Part shown: one piece after another, positions 28,581 through 36,947 of the stretch | Numbering within the stretch: position 1 is the first letter of the stretch | Layout: each line of letters opens with the position of its first letter | Assembly (NCBI RefSeq): GCF_038049935.1 | Contig: NZ_CP145886.1 | Coordinates: forward strand, 260,001-307,500 | Source of the DNA: Rossellomorea sp. y25 | Lineage (GTDB): Bacteria > Bacillota > Bacilli > Bacillales > Bacillaceae_B | Length of the DNA: 47,500 nt | Direction of reading: 5' to 3' | Translations under genes and position numbers: made by a program | Notes under the pieces: model-generated | Told to the model about the DNA's origin: nothing | What the model saw: only the letters and a program-made list of their open reading frames with translations | Database searches by the model: none

Positions 28581-29699
28581 TTATGAGCCAGGCTTCCATA
28601 ATACCTTTAACAGTTCACCATCGAAAAGGTTTGTATCAATGTTACACGTGTCTGCGTCGATTCCATATTGCCAAGCAAGAGCCAGGGAGCCTTCCGGTGC
28701 TTCTGGATTGAATTCTGGTGCCTCGGCCTGAGTTGTGATTCCGACATTTGGTGAAGCGGTCCAGATGTAATTCTCTTCCAGTATGGCGTTATTACTCTGA
28801 ACGGCTGCGTTATAGGATTGATATAAAGCTCTTTGCGGATCGAAGATTCCATAGATCCCTGATTCATAAGAGGACGCAGAAATCGTTTCAAACCATCCTC
28901 TGATAAATTCCGCATCTACCGGATAGGTTGGTTCAATATCGGCAAATAGGGCGACACCAGAGGGAATCCCGAGATCCTGGGCATACCCAATCGCTTCTCT
29001 TGCTTCATTAACTCCATTTTCATAGCCAGTGGCATCGTTAAAATTGTTAAAGATAGGGAGGATATAGTCTCCTTTTGAATGGATCAAAGAAACCTGCTGG
29101 GGTGTAAGCCCTCTGGAGATGTTCTCCCTTGTCTCAAGATAGCGTCCAAAAACGGTCGGGTCCCCAAAGTTTTCTCTTACACAGGCATAAAAGCTCTCCG
29201 TTGTTTCACTGGCGGAATCGATACCCCACATAACTTCGGGGGACGGTGACGGTGGATCTCCATCAGTCCCGCTTGCCTTATTTTCTACCGTATTACGTAC
29301 ATTGATATCAGCTTCGTCACCGAGCTCGTTTTGGGTGGAATTTGAAAACCTGTAATTTCCATCTCCTTCAACGGAGTTTGTAATATTGTTTTTTAGGTCC
29401 CCGGAGGTTTTATTAACATCATTTTCGATAGAACTACTGATTTCTCCGTTCCCATCTCCGTTGCCATTGTTCATTATATTGTTTTCCAAATTGGCAGTCC
29501 CGTTCGACACCTGATTAGAGATGACGGTATCCACTTTTCCAACACTGCCGTAGATGTTATTTTCAACCGTATTGGTGATGATTATAGTGGCTTTATTGTC
29601 CATGGAGTTGTTTTTACCAATGTTATAAAAGGAAATAAAGCCTGAGATCGCCATAATGAGAACAGCAAATAGAATGGTATATCCTGGTGTAACCCTCAT
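28581..29699 (-). CDS. membrane-anchored DUF1906 (glycoside-hydrolase-like) protein with Asn-rich stalk
   Basis: 372 aa in three parts. A single N-terminal membrane helix (residues 5-27, PGYTILFAVLIMAISGFISF) anchors it outside the cell. Residues about 35-145 are a low-complexity stalk rich in Asn, Gly, Ser and Val with repeated N-x-[VI]-x-N units (TNTVENN, SNQVSNG, ENDVNKT, TNSVEGDGN, RNTVENK). Residues about 155-372 match the DUF1906 domain (MWGIDSASET ... FGRYLE ... GVALFADIEP ... GIYG ... WQYGID), a TIM-barrel related to GH25 muramidases. A cell-wall role is inferred. AGGTGAGAAT precedes the ATG. Confidence 0.8.
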   Translation of the reverse strand: MRVTPGYTILFAVLIMAISGFISFYNIGKNNSMDNKATIIITNTVENNIYGSVGKVDTVISNQVSNGTANLENNIMNNGNGDGNGEISSSIENDVNKTSGDLKNNITNSVEGDGNYRFSNSTQNELGDEADINVRNTVENKASGTDGDPPSPSPEVMWGIDSASETTESFYACVRENFGDPTVFGRYLETRENISRGLTPQQVSLIHSKGDYILPIFNNFNDATGYENGVNEAREAIGYAQDLGIPSGVALFADIEPTYPVDAEFIRGWFETISASSYESGIYGIFDPQRALYQSYNAAVQSNNAILEENYIWTASPNVGITTQAEAPEFNPEAPEGSLALAWQYGIDADTCNIDTNLFDGELLKVLWKPGS

Positions 29700-29900
29700 A
29701 TTCTCACCTATTCTTTCAGATTAAGAGTCATTTTCACTCCATAATATGAAGAAAGAGATGATTGGTGTGGGCCAGTAGAGAGTTTGTAGGCCTTATGGAT
29801 GTTTAAGGAGTGAATGGAATAGGTAAAAAATAGTATAAAAGATCAATAATATACAAAGCTTCCTCCACCATTCATTGAAAATGAAAAAGAGGGTGATGAG

Positions 29901-30056
29901 ATGAATTATACTACGATGGTACTAAGGGAATTAGTTGAAAGAATCATTGCCGGAGACGGACGGGCAAAAGCGGAATTTGAACGGAGATGGGAAATTCCCT
30001 GGGAACAGGTAGGGACGGTACCGATTTCGATAGAGAAGAAGGACATGAAGGACTGA
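29901..30056 (+). CDS. small unknown protein (51 aa)
   Basis: MNYTTMVLRELVERIIAGDG then RAKAEFERRWEIPWEQVGTV and an acidic-basic tail. It is an amphipathic, charged peptide with GAGGGTGATGAG ahead of the ATG. It is not recognised. It is 65 nt upstream of alaX in the same direction and could be co-transcribed. The region 29700-29900 holds no other feature. Confidence 0.55.
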   Translation: MNYTTMVLRELVERIIAGDGRAKAEFERRWEIPWEQVGTVPISIEKKDMKD

Positions 30057-30120
30057 ATGGTTCTCTCCACCGCCTATGTGATAAAGTAGTGTGAGAACAG
30101 TTGAGAAAGAGGTTTTAACG

Positions 30121-31317
30121 ATGACAATGAAGCAGTACTATCAAGATGCTTATACTAAAACATTTCAAACATCGATTCAAGATCAGCGACAGGATGAACA
30201 CGGAGGCTGGTACGTCGTGCTCGAAGAAACGTCATTCTACCCGACAGGCGGAGGTCAGCCCCATGATACTGGAACGTTAAATCACCACCGGGTCATCAAT
30301 GTGGAAGAAGTGAACGGAGAAATCCGTCATTACATAGAAGAACCATTTGAGGATATCTCAGGGGAGATAGAAGGACAGATCGATTGGGACAGACGCTTTG
30401 ATCATATGCAACAGCACGCAGGGCAGCATATTTTATCTGCCGCTTTTGTGGAAGCCTTCCAATATGAGACGATCAGTTTTCACTTAGGGAAGGAGATTTT
30501 AACCATCGATTTGGACGTCATGGATATAACTGAATCGGAGGCTCTGGAAGCAGAGGCATTAGCGAACCTTGTCATTCAAGAGAGCAGACTGATTGAAACA
30601 AGATGGATAACAGAAGCGGAATTGTCCCACTATCCATTAAGAAAGCAGCCGACCGTCACTGACGATATCCGATTAGTGATCATCCCGGATTTTGATTACA
30701 ACGGATGCGGAGGTACCCATCCCCGTTCTACCAGTGAAGTAGGAGCGATTAAGATACTCGATTGGGAAAAGCATAAAGGACATATTCGATTGCAATTTGT
30801 GTGTGGGAATCGGGTGCTTGAGCAGTTGCACCGAAAACATGGTCTCTTAAGAGAATTGACGGGGGTATTGCAGGCTCCTGAAGAAAATATGAGACCGGTC
30901 GTCGATCGGTTAATGGCAAAACAAAAAGACCAGGAAAAGGCACTGAAGGGACTGAAGGAAGTTCTTTTGACGTATGAAGCGGAGAGTTTACTTGGCGAAG
31001 GAATTCTGCAAGAAGGACATACATTGATTAAGAAAGCGTACGCAGAGCGTCCCATCCAAGAGCTACAGAAAATCGTTCAACACCTCGTCTCTAAGAGAGA
31101 AGATATGCTTGTGTTATTGGTTGTGCAAAATGATTCAAAACTTCAGCTCGTAGCGGCGAAGGGGTCTACTCCAAGTGTTAACTTAAGGGAGCTTGGTCAA
31201 AAAGTCTTTCCTATGATTAACGGGAAAGGCGGAGGAAAGGAGTCGTTTGTGCAAGGTGGGGGAGAGGCTCTTATGAGTAAGGAAGAGCTTCTTGAAACAC
31301 TGGTACAACAAATATAG
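30121..31317 (+). CDS. alaX: alanyl-tRNA editing protein AlaX-L (DHHA1 domain)
   Basis: 398 aa. The editing domain has the zinc-binding HxxxH motif (QQHAGQHILS) and Cys-x-x-x-His (GCGGTHPRST), as in the AlaRS second additional domain; it deacylates Ser- or Gly-tRNA(Ala). The C-terminal DHHA1 domain ends GKGGGKESFVQGGG. The length with this domain marks the AlaX-L type. I chose ATG 30121 (AGAGG 8 nt upstream, MTMKQYYQDAY); the frame is open to 30091. Confidence 0.9.
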   Translation: MTMKQYYQDAYTKTFQTSIQDQRQDEHGGWYVVLEETSFYPTGGGQPHDTGTLNHHRVINVEEVNGEIRHYIEEPFEDISGEIEGQIDWDRRFDHMQQHAGQHILSAAFVEAFQYETISFHLGKEILTIDLDVMDITESEALEAEALANLVIQESRLIETRWITEAELSHYPLRKQPTVTDDIRLVIIPDFDYNGCGGTHPRSTSEVGAIKILDWEKHKGHIRLQFVCGNRVLEQLHRKHGLLRELTGVLQAPEENMRPVVDRLMAKQKDQEKALKGLKEVLLTYEAESLLGEGILQEGHTLIKKAYAERPIQELQKIVQHLVSKREDMLVLLVVQNDSKLQLVAAKGSTPSVNLRELGQKVFPMINGKGGGKESFVQGGGEALMSKEELLETLVQQI

Positions 31318-31327
31318 AAAAGGCTAA

Positions 31328-31366
31328 ATATCCACCCTGTATGGCCGGGTGGATATAATCTTTTTT
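31328..31366 (+). terminator. terminator of alaX
   Basis: ATATCCACCC (31328-31337) / GGGTGGATAT (31347-31356), perfect 10-bp stem, then AATC and a T-run. Confidence 0.85.
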
Positions 31367-31381
31367 GTTATTGAATGCAAT

Positions 31382-31401
31382 TTAAACAAACGTTTGTTTA
31401 A
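31382..31401. promoter_or_regulatory. perfect 20-bp palindrome upstream of pncB
   Basis: TTAAACAAACGTTTGTTTAA, ending 147 bp before the pncB start. ACAAACGTTTGT cores are typical of TetR/AcrR-family operators. No TetR gene lies nearby, so the regulator would act in trans. The known Bacillus NAD regulator NiaR uses a different motif as far as I recall. Confidence 0.55.
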
Positions 31402-31548
31402 TGCGGAAACTGTTTAAGATCCCTTAAAAAGAATGGAGATCTCCTTCCCGCGCCAACCCTAAACATTCGATATCCCACCCAAAATTGGTTAAAATAGAAA
31501 AGACACACACTGTTCGACAAATGGCTACAGCTTAAAGGAGAGAAATAC

Positions 31549-33018
31549 ATGACGAACTATGCGGATGATAGTTTAGCTTTACATACAGATTTGTATCAGA
31601 TTAATATGACGAAGGCGTATTGGGATGATGATTTCCATAATCGAAAGGCTGTTTTTGAAGTGTTCTTTCGAAAGCTGCCTTTTGGGAATGGATATGCGGT
31701 GTTTGCCGGGCTTGAACGGATCATTGAATATGTGAAAAAGTTTCATTTCTCTGAAAGTGATATTGAGTATTTAAGGGAATTGGGTTATGAAGAGGAGTTC
31801 CTTCAGTACTTAGCGGACCTTCGATTTACGGGGACGATCCGTTCGATGCAGGAAGGGGAGATCGCGTTCGGGAATGTTCCTCTTATCCGTGTCGAGGCTC
31901 CTTTGGCCCAGGCTCAGATACTGGAGACAGCGATCTTAAATATCGTGAACTATCAAACCCTGATTGCGACGAAGGCGAACCGGATCAAGCAAGTGGTCCA
32001 GGATGAAGTCGTGATGGAGTTTGGGACGAGACGGGCCCATGAACTGGATGCTGCCATTTGGGGGACGCGTGCGGCTTATATTGGCGGCTTTGATGCGACA
32101 AGTAATGTTCGGGCGGGTAAGTTATTTGGGATACCGGTATCAGGAACCCATGCCCATTCAATGGTTCAGGCATATCAGGATGACTATCAGGCCTTCCATA
32201 AATACGCTGAGAGCCATAAGGACTGTGTGTTTTTAGTGGATACTTACGATACATTGAAATCCGGTGTACCTACGGCCATCAGAGTAGCAAAAGAGCTTGG
32301 CGACCGGATTCATTTCAAGGGTATTCGTCTGGACAGCGGTGATATGGCTTACTTATCCAAGAAAGCCCGTAAAATGCTTGATGAAGCAGGTTTTACCGAA
32401 ACAAAGATCATTGCGTCAAATGACCTGGATGAATATACGATACTGAATTTAAAAGCCCAAGGGGCCCGGATTGATGTGTGGGGTGTGGGGACGAAGCTGA
32501 TCACCGCCTATGATCAACCAGCTTTAGGTGCTGTATATAAACTCGCTTCCATTGAAAACGAGTCGGGGGAAATGGAAGATACCATTAAAATATCGAGTAA
32601 TGCCGAGAAGGTTTCAACTCCTGGACTCAAAAAGGTTTATCGTATCATCAATACGGTTAATCATAAATCAGAAGGGGAATATATTGCCCTGGAGCATGAA
32701 AATCCTCAAAATGAAAGCCGACTGAAAATGTTTCATCCTGTGCACACCTATATCAGTAAATTCATCACCAATTTCGAAGCGAGAGAGCTTCACGAGGATA
32801 TTTTTAAAGATGGGGAGCTGGTTTATGAATCTCCGTCACTTGAATCAATGAGATCCTTTGTGAATGAAAACCTCGACCTGTTGTGGGACGAGTATAAACG
32901 TTCCATGAACCCAGAGGGATATCCCGTGGATTTAAGTGAAGAATGCTGGACAAACAAAATGAATCTGATTCAAAAGGTTAAGGAAGAGGTAAAAGAGAAA
33001 TTCAACAAAACGATGTAA
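31549..33018 (+). CDS. pncB: nicotinate phosphoribosyltransferase
   Basis: 489 aa. It converts nicotinate and PRPP to nicotinate mononucleotide with ATP hydrolysis, the first step of the Preiss-Handler NAD salvage route. Visible are LHTDLYQINMTKAYW, EFGTRRAHE, the GTHAHSMVQAY loop with the phosphorylatable His, and FKGIRLDSGDMAYLSKKAR. The length is typical of the long Firmicute PncB (YueK type). AAAGGAGAG precedes the ATG. nadE, the last enzyme of the pathway, is the next gene, but 730 bp of repeat DNA separates them. Confidence 0.95.
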   Translation: MTNYADDSLALHTDLYQINMTKAYWDDDFHNRKAVFEVFFRKLPFGNGYAVFAGLERIIEYVKKFHFSESDIEYLRELGYEEEFLQYLADLRFTGTIRSMQEGEIAFGNVPLIRVEAPLAQAQILETAILNIVNYQTLIATKANRIKQVVQDEVVMEFGTRRAHELDAAIWGTRAAYIGGFDATSNVRAGKLFGIPVSGTHAHSMVQAYQDDYQAFHKYAESHKDCVFLVDTYDTLKSGVPTAIRVAKELGDRIHFKGIRLDSGDMAYLSKKARKMLDEAGFTETKIIASNDLDEYTILNLKAQGARIDVWGVGTKLITAYDQPALGAVYKLASIENESGEMEDTIKISSNAEKVSTPGLKKVYRIINTVNHKSEGEYIALEHENPQNESRLKMFHPVHTYISKFITNFEARELHEDIFKDGELVYESPSLESMRSFVNENLDLLWDEYKRSMNPEGYPVDLSEECWTNKMNLIQKVKEEVKEKFNKTM

Positions 33019-33059
33019 ACCCGATAAAAAAGATGGGGAAAATAATCAGATCAAAAGGC

Positions 33060-33300
33060 TTTCGTAAAGATTGTTGCTTTTAACATAAGGGTCTGCTTGA
33101 GCTCTGCCAATCGGTATGTGCTGGATGGTAAGGTGAACTGCTCCGCTTTCAGGGGACGTTCGGGCGAGCCTACTCAGCTTAGCCGAACGGGGTCTCGGCA
33201 CGCCCGAACTTCCGCAAGAGTCTACGCAGTTACCCACACCATCTTTAAAAGATTTTTTGTGGCAGAGCTTAAGGTGTCTGAGAAAAACAATGTAACTAAA
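33060..33300. repeat. composite intergenic repeat, copy 1, part A (long imperfect palindrome)
   Basis: The outer stem is GCTCTGCCA (33101-33109) / TGGCAGAGC (33260-33268); the inner arms start GATGGTAAGG (33124) and end CACACCATC (33243). Inside is a GC-rich core with TGCTCCGCTTTC and GGTCTCGGCACGCCCG. The same arrangement recurs at 42840-43060, including the lead-in TTGTTGCTTTTAACATAAG. The outer stem keeps full pairing in both copies although one pair differs. No coding potential is supported. Confidence 0.85.
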
Positions 33301-33720
33301 AATAGAATGCTTCTTCTTTAAAAGGAGAATAATCTTTCCTCACCTTATATGAGGTTGTTTGCTAAAAATTCTTGTTTTTCTCTCTTTCTAATTAGGATTT
33401 ATGCTCAGAAAGTTGATTCTCGCTGCAGGATGATCGACTCCTGCGGGAATAGCTGGACAGTACTAAAAGCGGAGGGGCTTTGCCCAGGGGCGACAAGCAT
33501 AAGACGAGTCTGCCGGAAAGGCGCTCTTTGCCTTTTTGGCAGACTTGGCTTATGACCTCGAGCCCCTAAGCCCCGTAGCTGGACAGGTGAGACCCCGGAG
33601 GCGCAGCCGAGGAGGCTCACCGCCAGCCCCGCGGAAAGCGAGCATCCTGGAGCGGAAATCAACTACTACATTCTTCCTTAAGATAACCACAAACTTTGCG
33701 AAAAGTGGCAATCAAAATAA
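33301..33720. repeat. composite intergenic repeat, copy 1, part B with a nested hairpin insertion
   Basis: Bounded by AGTTGATT (33411-33418) and AATCAACT (33657-33664). The GC-rich interior reads GACTCCTGCGGGAATAGCTG ... GGTGAGACCCCGGAGGCGC ... GCGGAAAGCGAGCATCCTGG. It is interrupted at 33461-33575 by a 115-bp hairpin element (stem blocks AGGGGC/GCCCCT, CATAAG/CTTATG, AGTCTGCC/GGCAGACT), flanked by the 11-bp direct repeat TAGCTGGACAG (33450-33460 and 33576-33586). The corresponding site in copy 2 has the whole GC-rich part missing. Confidence 0.8.
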
Positions 33721-33750
33721 ATGATAAAACCTAAATGGAGTGTGAAAAAC

Positions 33751-34578
33751 ATGGATTCTCTTCAAAAGCAAATTGTAGAAGAAATGATGGTAACCCCGGA
33801 AATCGATCCGCAAAAAGAAATACGTCGCAGTGTTGATTTTATGAAATCGTATTTGAAAAAGCATTCATTTTTGAAAAGCCTGGTCCTTGGCATTTCAGGT
33901 GGCCAGGATTCTACTTTATTAGGAAAACTTGCACAGATGGCGATTAACGAGATGAACGAGGAATCAGGGTCATCGGATTATGCCTTTTACGCAGTGAGAC
34001 TTCCATACGGTGAGCAGGGAGATGCCGAGGACGCCATTGATGCGGTCGAGTTCATCAGTCCATCCGTTTCTTTGACGGTTAATATCCAGCCGGCGGTTGA
34101 TGCCAGTGTTGAAACATTAAGTAAAAATGGGATTCATCTTTCCGACTTTGTAAAAGGCAACGAAAAAGCTCGGGAGCGGATGAAGGTTCAATTCGCCATT
34201 GCTGCCATGAAGGATGGTGTTGTCCTGGGTACCGATCATTCTGCTGAAGCGGTTACCGGCTTCTATACGAAGTATGGTGATGGAGCGGCAGACCTGGTTC
34301 CACTTTTCCGACTTAATAAACGACAAGGGAAGATGCTCTTAATGGAGCTGGGTTGTCCGGAACACTTGTACAACAAGAAACCAACGGCAGACCTTGAGGA
34401 AGACCGTCCGCAACTTCCGGATGAAGAGGCGCTGGGGGTCACATACGATCAGCTGGATGATTACTTGGAAGGTAAAGAAGTACCTCTTGAAGCGAAGAAA
34501 GCCATTGAAGGTCATTATTTGAAAACGCAGCATAAACGTCATCTGCCTGTTACGGTGTTTGATGATTTTTGGAAATAA
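33751..34578 (+). CDS. nadE: NH3-dependent NAD+ synthetase
   Basis: 275 aa. It amidates nicotinate adenine dinucleotide to NAD+ using ammonia and ATP. The PP-loop GISGGQDST, the [12 protein letters not shown] segment, [18 protein letters not shown] and [13 protein letters not shown] are NadE signatures. There is no glutaminase domain, so it is the ammonia-dependent form. I chose ATG 33751 behind GGAGTG, matching the B. subtilis length; an upstream ATG at 33721 has no site. It is followed by a terminator hairpin. Confidence 0.95.
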   Translation: MDSLQKQIVEEMMVTPEIDPQKEIRRSVDFMKSYLKKHSFLKSLVLGISGGQDSTLLGKLAQMAINEMNEESGSSDYAFYAVRLPYGEQGDAEDAIDAVEFISPSVSLTVNIQPAVDASVETLSKNGIHLSDFVKGNEKARERMKVQFAIAAMKDGVVLGTDHSAEAVTGFYTKYGDGAADLVPLFRLNKRQGKMLLMELGCPEHLYNKKPTADLEEDRPQLPDEEALGVTYDQLDDYLEGKEVPLEAKKAIEGHYLKTQHKRHLPVTVFDDFWK

Positions 34579-34585
34579 TCAGTGA

Positions 34586-34626
34586 AAAAGCCGATTCTCA
34601 CATTGTTGAGGATTGGCTCTTTTTTT
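34586..34626 (+). terminator. terminator of nadE
   Basis: AGCCGATTCTCA (34589-34600) pairs with TGAGGATTGGCT (34607-34618) with two G-T pairs, then a long T-run. Confidence 0.85.
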
Positions 34627-34771
34627 ATGATTTTCAAGGTGACCGTTATCTACAACACCTTATATCCTACCAATTTCCTAAAAATTCTGTATGAATGTGC
34701 CATTTTTTAGAGGAATTTCGACTTTTAAAACGAAAGTAATAATAGTTAAAGATGATTTCAGGAGGGGTAAG

Positions 34772-35728
34772 ATGTCATTTGAAATGGTGAATCCGAAGTT
34801 GCAAAGTATCATTGATAATATAGAAAAAGTCATGATTGGAAAGAGGAAGGTAGCGGAGCTGAGCGTAGTGTCCCTGTTAGCTGGTGGACATGTGCTGCTT
34901 GAGGATGTTCCGGGCGTTGGGAAAACGATGATGGTCCGGGCACTTGCTAAGTCGGTGGGGGCGAGCTTTAAGCGAATTCAGTTTACACCGGATTTATTGC
35001 CCTCTGATGTAATTGGTGTCTCGATATATAACCCGAAGGAAATGGAATTTACGTTCAGGCCCGGTCCGATCATGGGGAACATTATCTTAGCGGATGAAAT
35101 TAATCGAACGTCTCCGAAGACACAATCTGCTTTACTCGAAGGAATGGAAGAGAGCAGCGTAACGATAGACGGGATGACCAGAAAGCTTGATAAGCCTTTC
35201 TTCGTTATGGCGACCCAAAATCCGATTGAGTATGAAGGGACGTATCCTCTGCCTGAGGCGCAGCTTGACCGCTTCTTATTAAAGATGAAAATGGGATATC
35301 CTGAACCGGAAGAAGAGATGGAGGTTCTGCATCGTGCCCAGAAAAACCCGCCGATCGATGAGTTGGAGCCTGTGATGACCCTTGAGGAATTGAGGTATAT
35401 TCAAGGAGAAGTGAAGGATGTATTGGTCGATGACACCATCAAGAAATACATTGTCGAAATCGCGAATCGAACTCGGATTCACGCCAATGTTTATTTAGGA
35501 GCGAGTCCACGTGGTTCGATTGCGTTAATGAAGGCATGTCAGGCTTATGCATTTTTAAGAGGGAGGGATTATGTGGTCCCAGACGATGTTCAATACTTGG
35601 CTCCGTTTGTTTTCTCTCACCGAATCATTATGAAGTCAGAAGCGAGATATGAAGGCATCACCCCGGAAGAAGTAGTGGAGAGAGTGATGGCGCGTATCCC
35701 GGTTCCCGTACAAAGGCTTGTGAGATAG
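34772..35728 (+). CDS. yeaC: MoxR-type AAA+ ATPase (YeaC)
   Basis: 318 aa. Walker A VPGVGKT (residues 46-52), Walker [21 protein letters not shown], the sensor segment [22 protein letters not shown] and arginine-finger region ASPRGS are all present. MoxR ATPases act as chaperones for von Willebrand-type or membrane-anchored partners. The true start is ATG 34772, with AGGAGGGG 4 nt upstream; the open frame extends to 34691. The DUF58 gene starts 1 nt after its stop, and a transglutaminase gene follows, the conserved yeaC-yeaD-yebA operon. Confidence 0.9.
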   Translation: MSFEMVNPKLQSIIDNIEKVMIGKRKVAELSVVSLLAGGHVLLEDVPGVGKTMMVRALAKSVGASFKRIQFTPDLLPSDVIGVSIYNPKEMEFTFRPGPIMGNIILADEINRTSPKTQSALLEGMEESSVTIDGMTRKLDKPFFVMATQNPIEYEGTYPLPEAQLDRFLLKMKMGYPEPEEEMEVLHRAQKNPPIDELEPVMTLEELRYIQGEVKDVLVDDTIKKYIVEIANRTRIHANVYLGASPRGSIALMKACQAYAFLRGRDYVVPDDVQYLAPFVFSHRIIMKSEARYEGITPEEVVERVMARIPVPVQRLVR

Positions 35729-35729
35729 G

Positions 35730-36947
35730 ATGAAGACGAAATTTCAATTTATTAAACCACTTGGGAAGTTCATACTGCTGCTCATCCTGGTAGGGATCTC
35801 GTTTTCGTATGCGATGTTCCAGGGGGGATTTGTCAGCTGGTTTTTGTTTTATAGCTTTCTACCGTTTGCTCTCTATGCTGTTCTCGTATTCTTATATCCT
35901 CTTTCGGAGTTTTATGTAGAGAGGGGGTTCGAATCGAATGAGTACAAAGCCGGGGATGAGTTGAAGGTTACGATCACCCTTTCCCGTAAAATACCCTTTC
36001 CCTTATTTTACATGGTGTTAGAGGATGTGGTAACGGATTCCGTGTTTCATCATTCCGGTTTTCAAAAGGCGAAAGCGATGATTCACCCTGGATTCAGGAA
36101 ACGAATCAAGCTTACGTATTACATAGAAAAGCTGCCTCGTGGAGAGCATATTTTCTCCGCTGCACGGCTCCGTACAGGTGATTTCTTTGGCGTATTTGAA
36201 AAGGAAGCAACGGTGGAGTGTACCAATAAGCTCTTGGTCTATCCGTCGTTTGTGGATGTACCTTACCGTCCTTTAGAAAATCGCTATGATCAAGGGATGA
36301 CCGCTTCAAATGTGAAGATTCAAAAAGACACCACCATGGCAACGGGTATACGTGACTATCAACCAGGGGACCGCTTCTCATGGATTCATTGGAAAACCTT
36401 TGCCAGAACAAATGAACTGATGACGAAAGAGTTTGAGGAGCGTCAATCCCATGATGTTCTGATTGTATTGGACCGGGAGGCGTCGTCTGCTTTTGAAGAA
36501 ATGGTGACGTTCACGGCTTCTATGATTCGCTCCATTTTGAAAAAAGGGGCTCAAGTCGGCCTTGTCTCAATCGGGGAAGATCATGTCTCATTTCCGATTC
36601 GCGGTGGGGAAGAACACCAAAGCCAGCTTTATTATCATTTAGCGAAAGTCAGGCAGGACAGCCCTTACGCTTTAGGAAAAATCCTTCAAGGAGAGGGCTT
36701 GAATTACTCTCAATCTGCCGCAGTGCTGTTTGTAACTTCATCTGTTTCGAAGAAGATGATTATGAGTGCGAATGAATATGCGAAGCGGAATAGTTCGGTT
36801 GTCATCTTTTTAGTGAAGCGAAAAGGGGACGTTTATACGGCTGAGGAGAAATCATTGAAAGCCTATGCTTCCTCCCGTGGTATTCGAATGAAGGTATGCT
36901 TTGAAGGGGACTTCTCTTCAGCCTTTATGGAGGTGAAACGGGCATGA
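35730..36947 (+). CDS. yeaD: DUF58 domain protein (YeaD)
   Basis: 405 aa. Two membrane helices at the N-terminus (about residues 13-29 and 33-57), an extracytoplasmic-type beta region, then the DUF58 signature GIRDYQPGDRFSWIHWKTFARTNELMTKEFEER followed by a vWA-like fold starting VLIVLDREAS. These are the expected partners of MoxR ATPases. Its function in Bacillus is not established; a link to cell-surface protein assembly is inferred from the operon. It overlaps yebA by ATGA. Confidence 0.88.
   Translation: MKTKFQFIKPLGKFILLLILVGISFSYAMFQGGFVSWFLFYSFLPFALYAVLVFLYPLSEFYVERGFESNEYKAGDELKVTITLSRKIPFPLFYMVLEDVVTDSVFHHSGFQKAKAMIHPGFRKRIKLTYYIEKLPRGEHIFSAARLRTGDFFGVFEKEATVECTNKLLVYPSFVDVPYRPLENRYDQGMTASNVKIQKDTTMATGIRDYQPGDRFSWIHWKTFARTNELMTKEFEERQSHDVLIVLDREASSAFEEMVTFTASMIRSILKKGAQVGLVSIGEDHVSFPIRGGEEHQSQLYYHLAKVRQDSPYALGKILQGEGLNYSQSAAVLFVTSSVSKKMIMSANEYAKRNSSVVIFLVKRKGDVYTAEEKSLKAYASSRGIRMKVCFEGDFSSAFMEVKRA

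Noticed and set aside
33097..33724. Arg/Ser/Pro-rich frames between pncB and nadE
   Set aside because: They are produced by the GC-rich palindromic repeats and are not coding-like.
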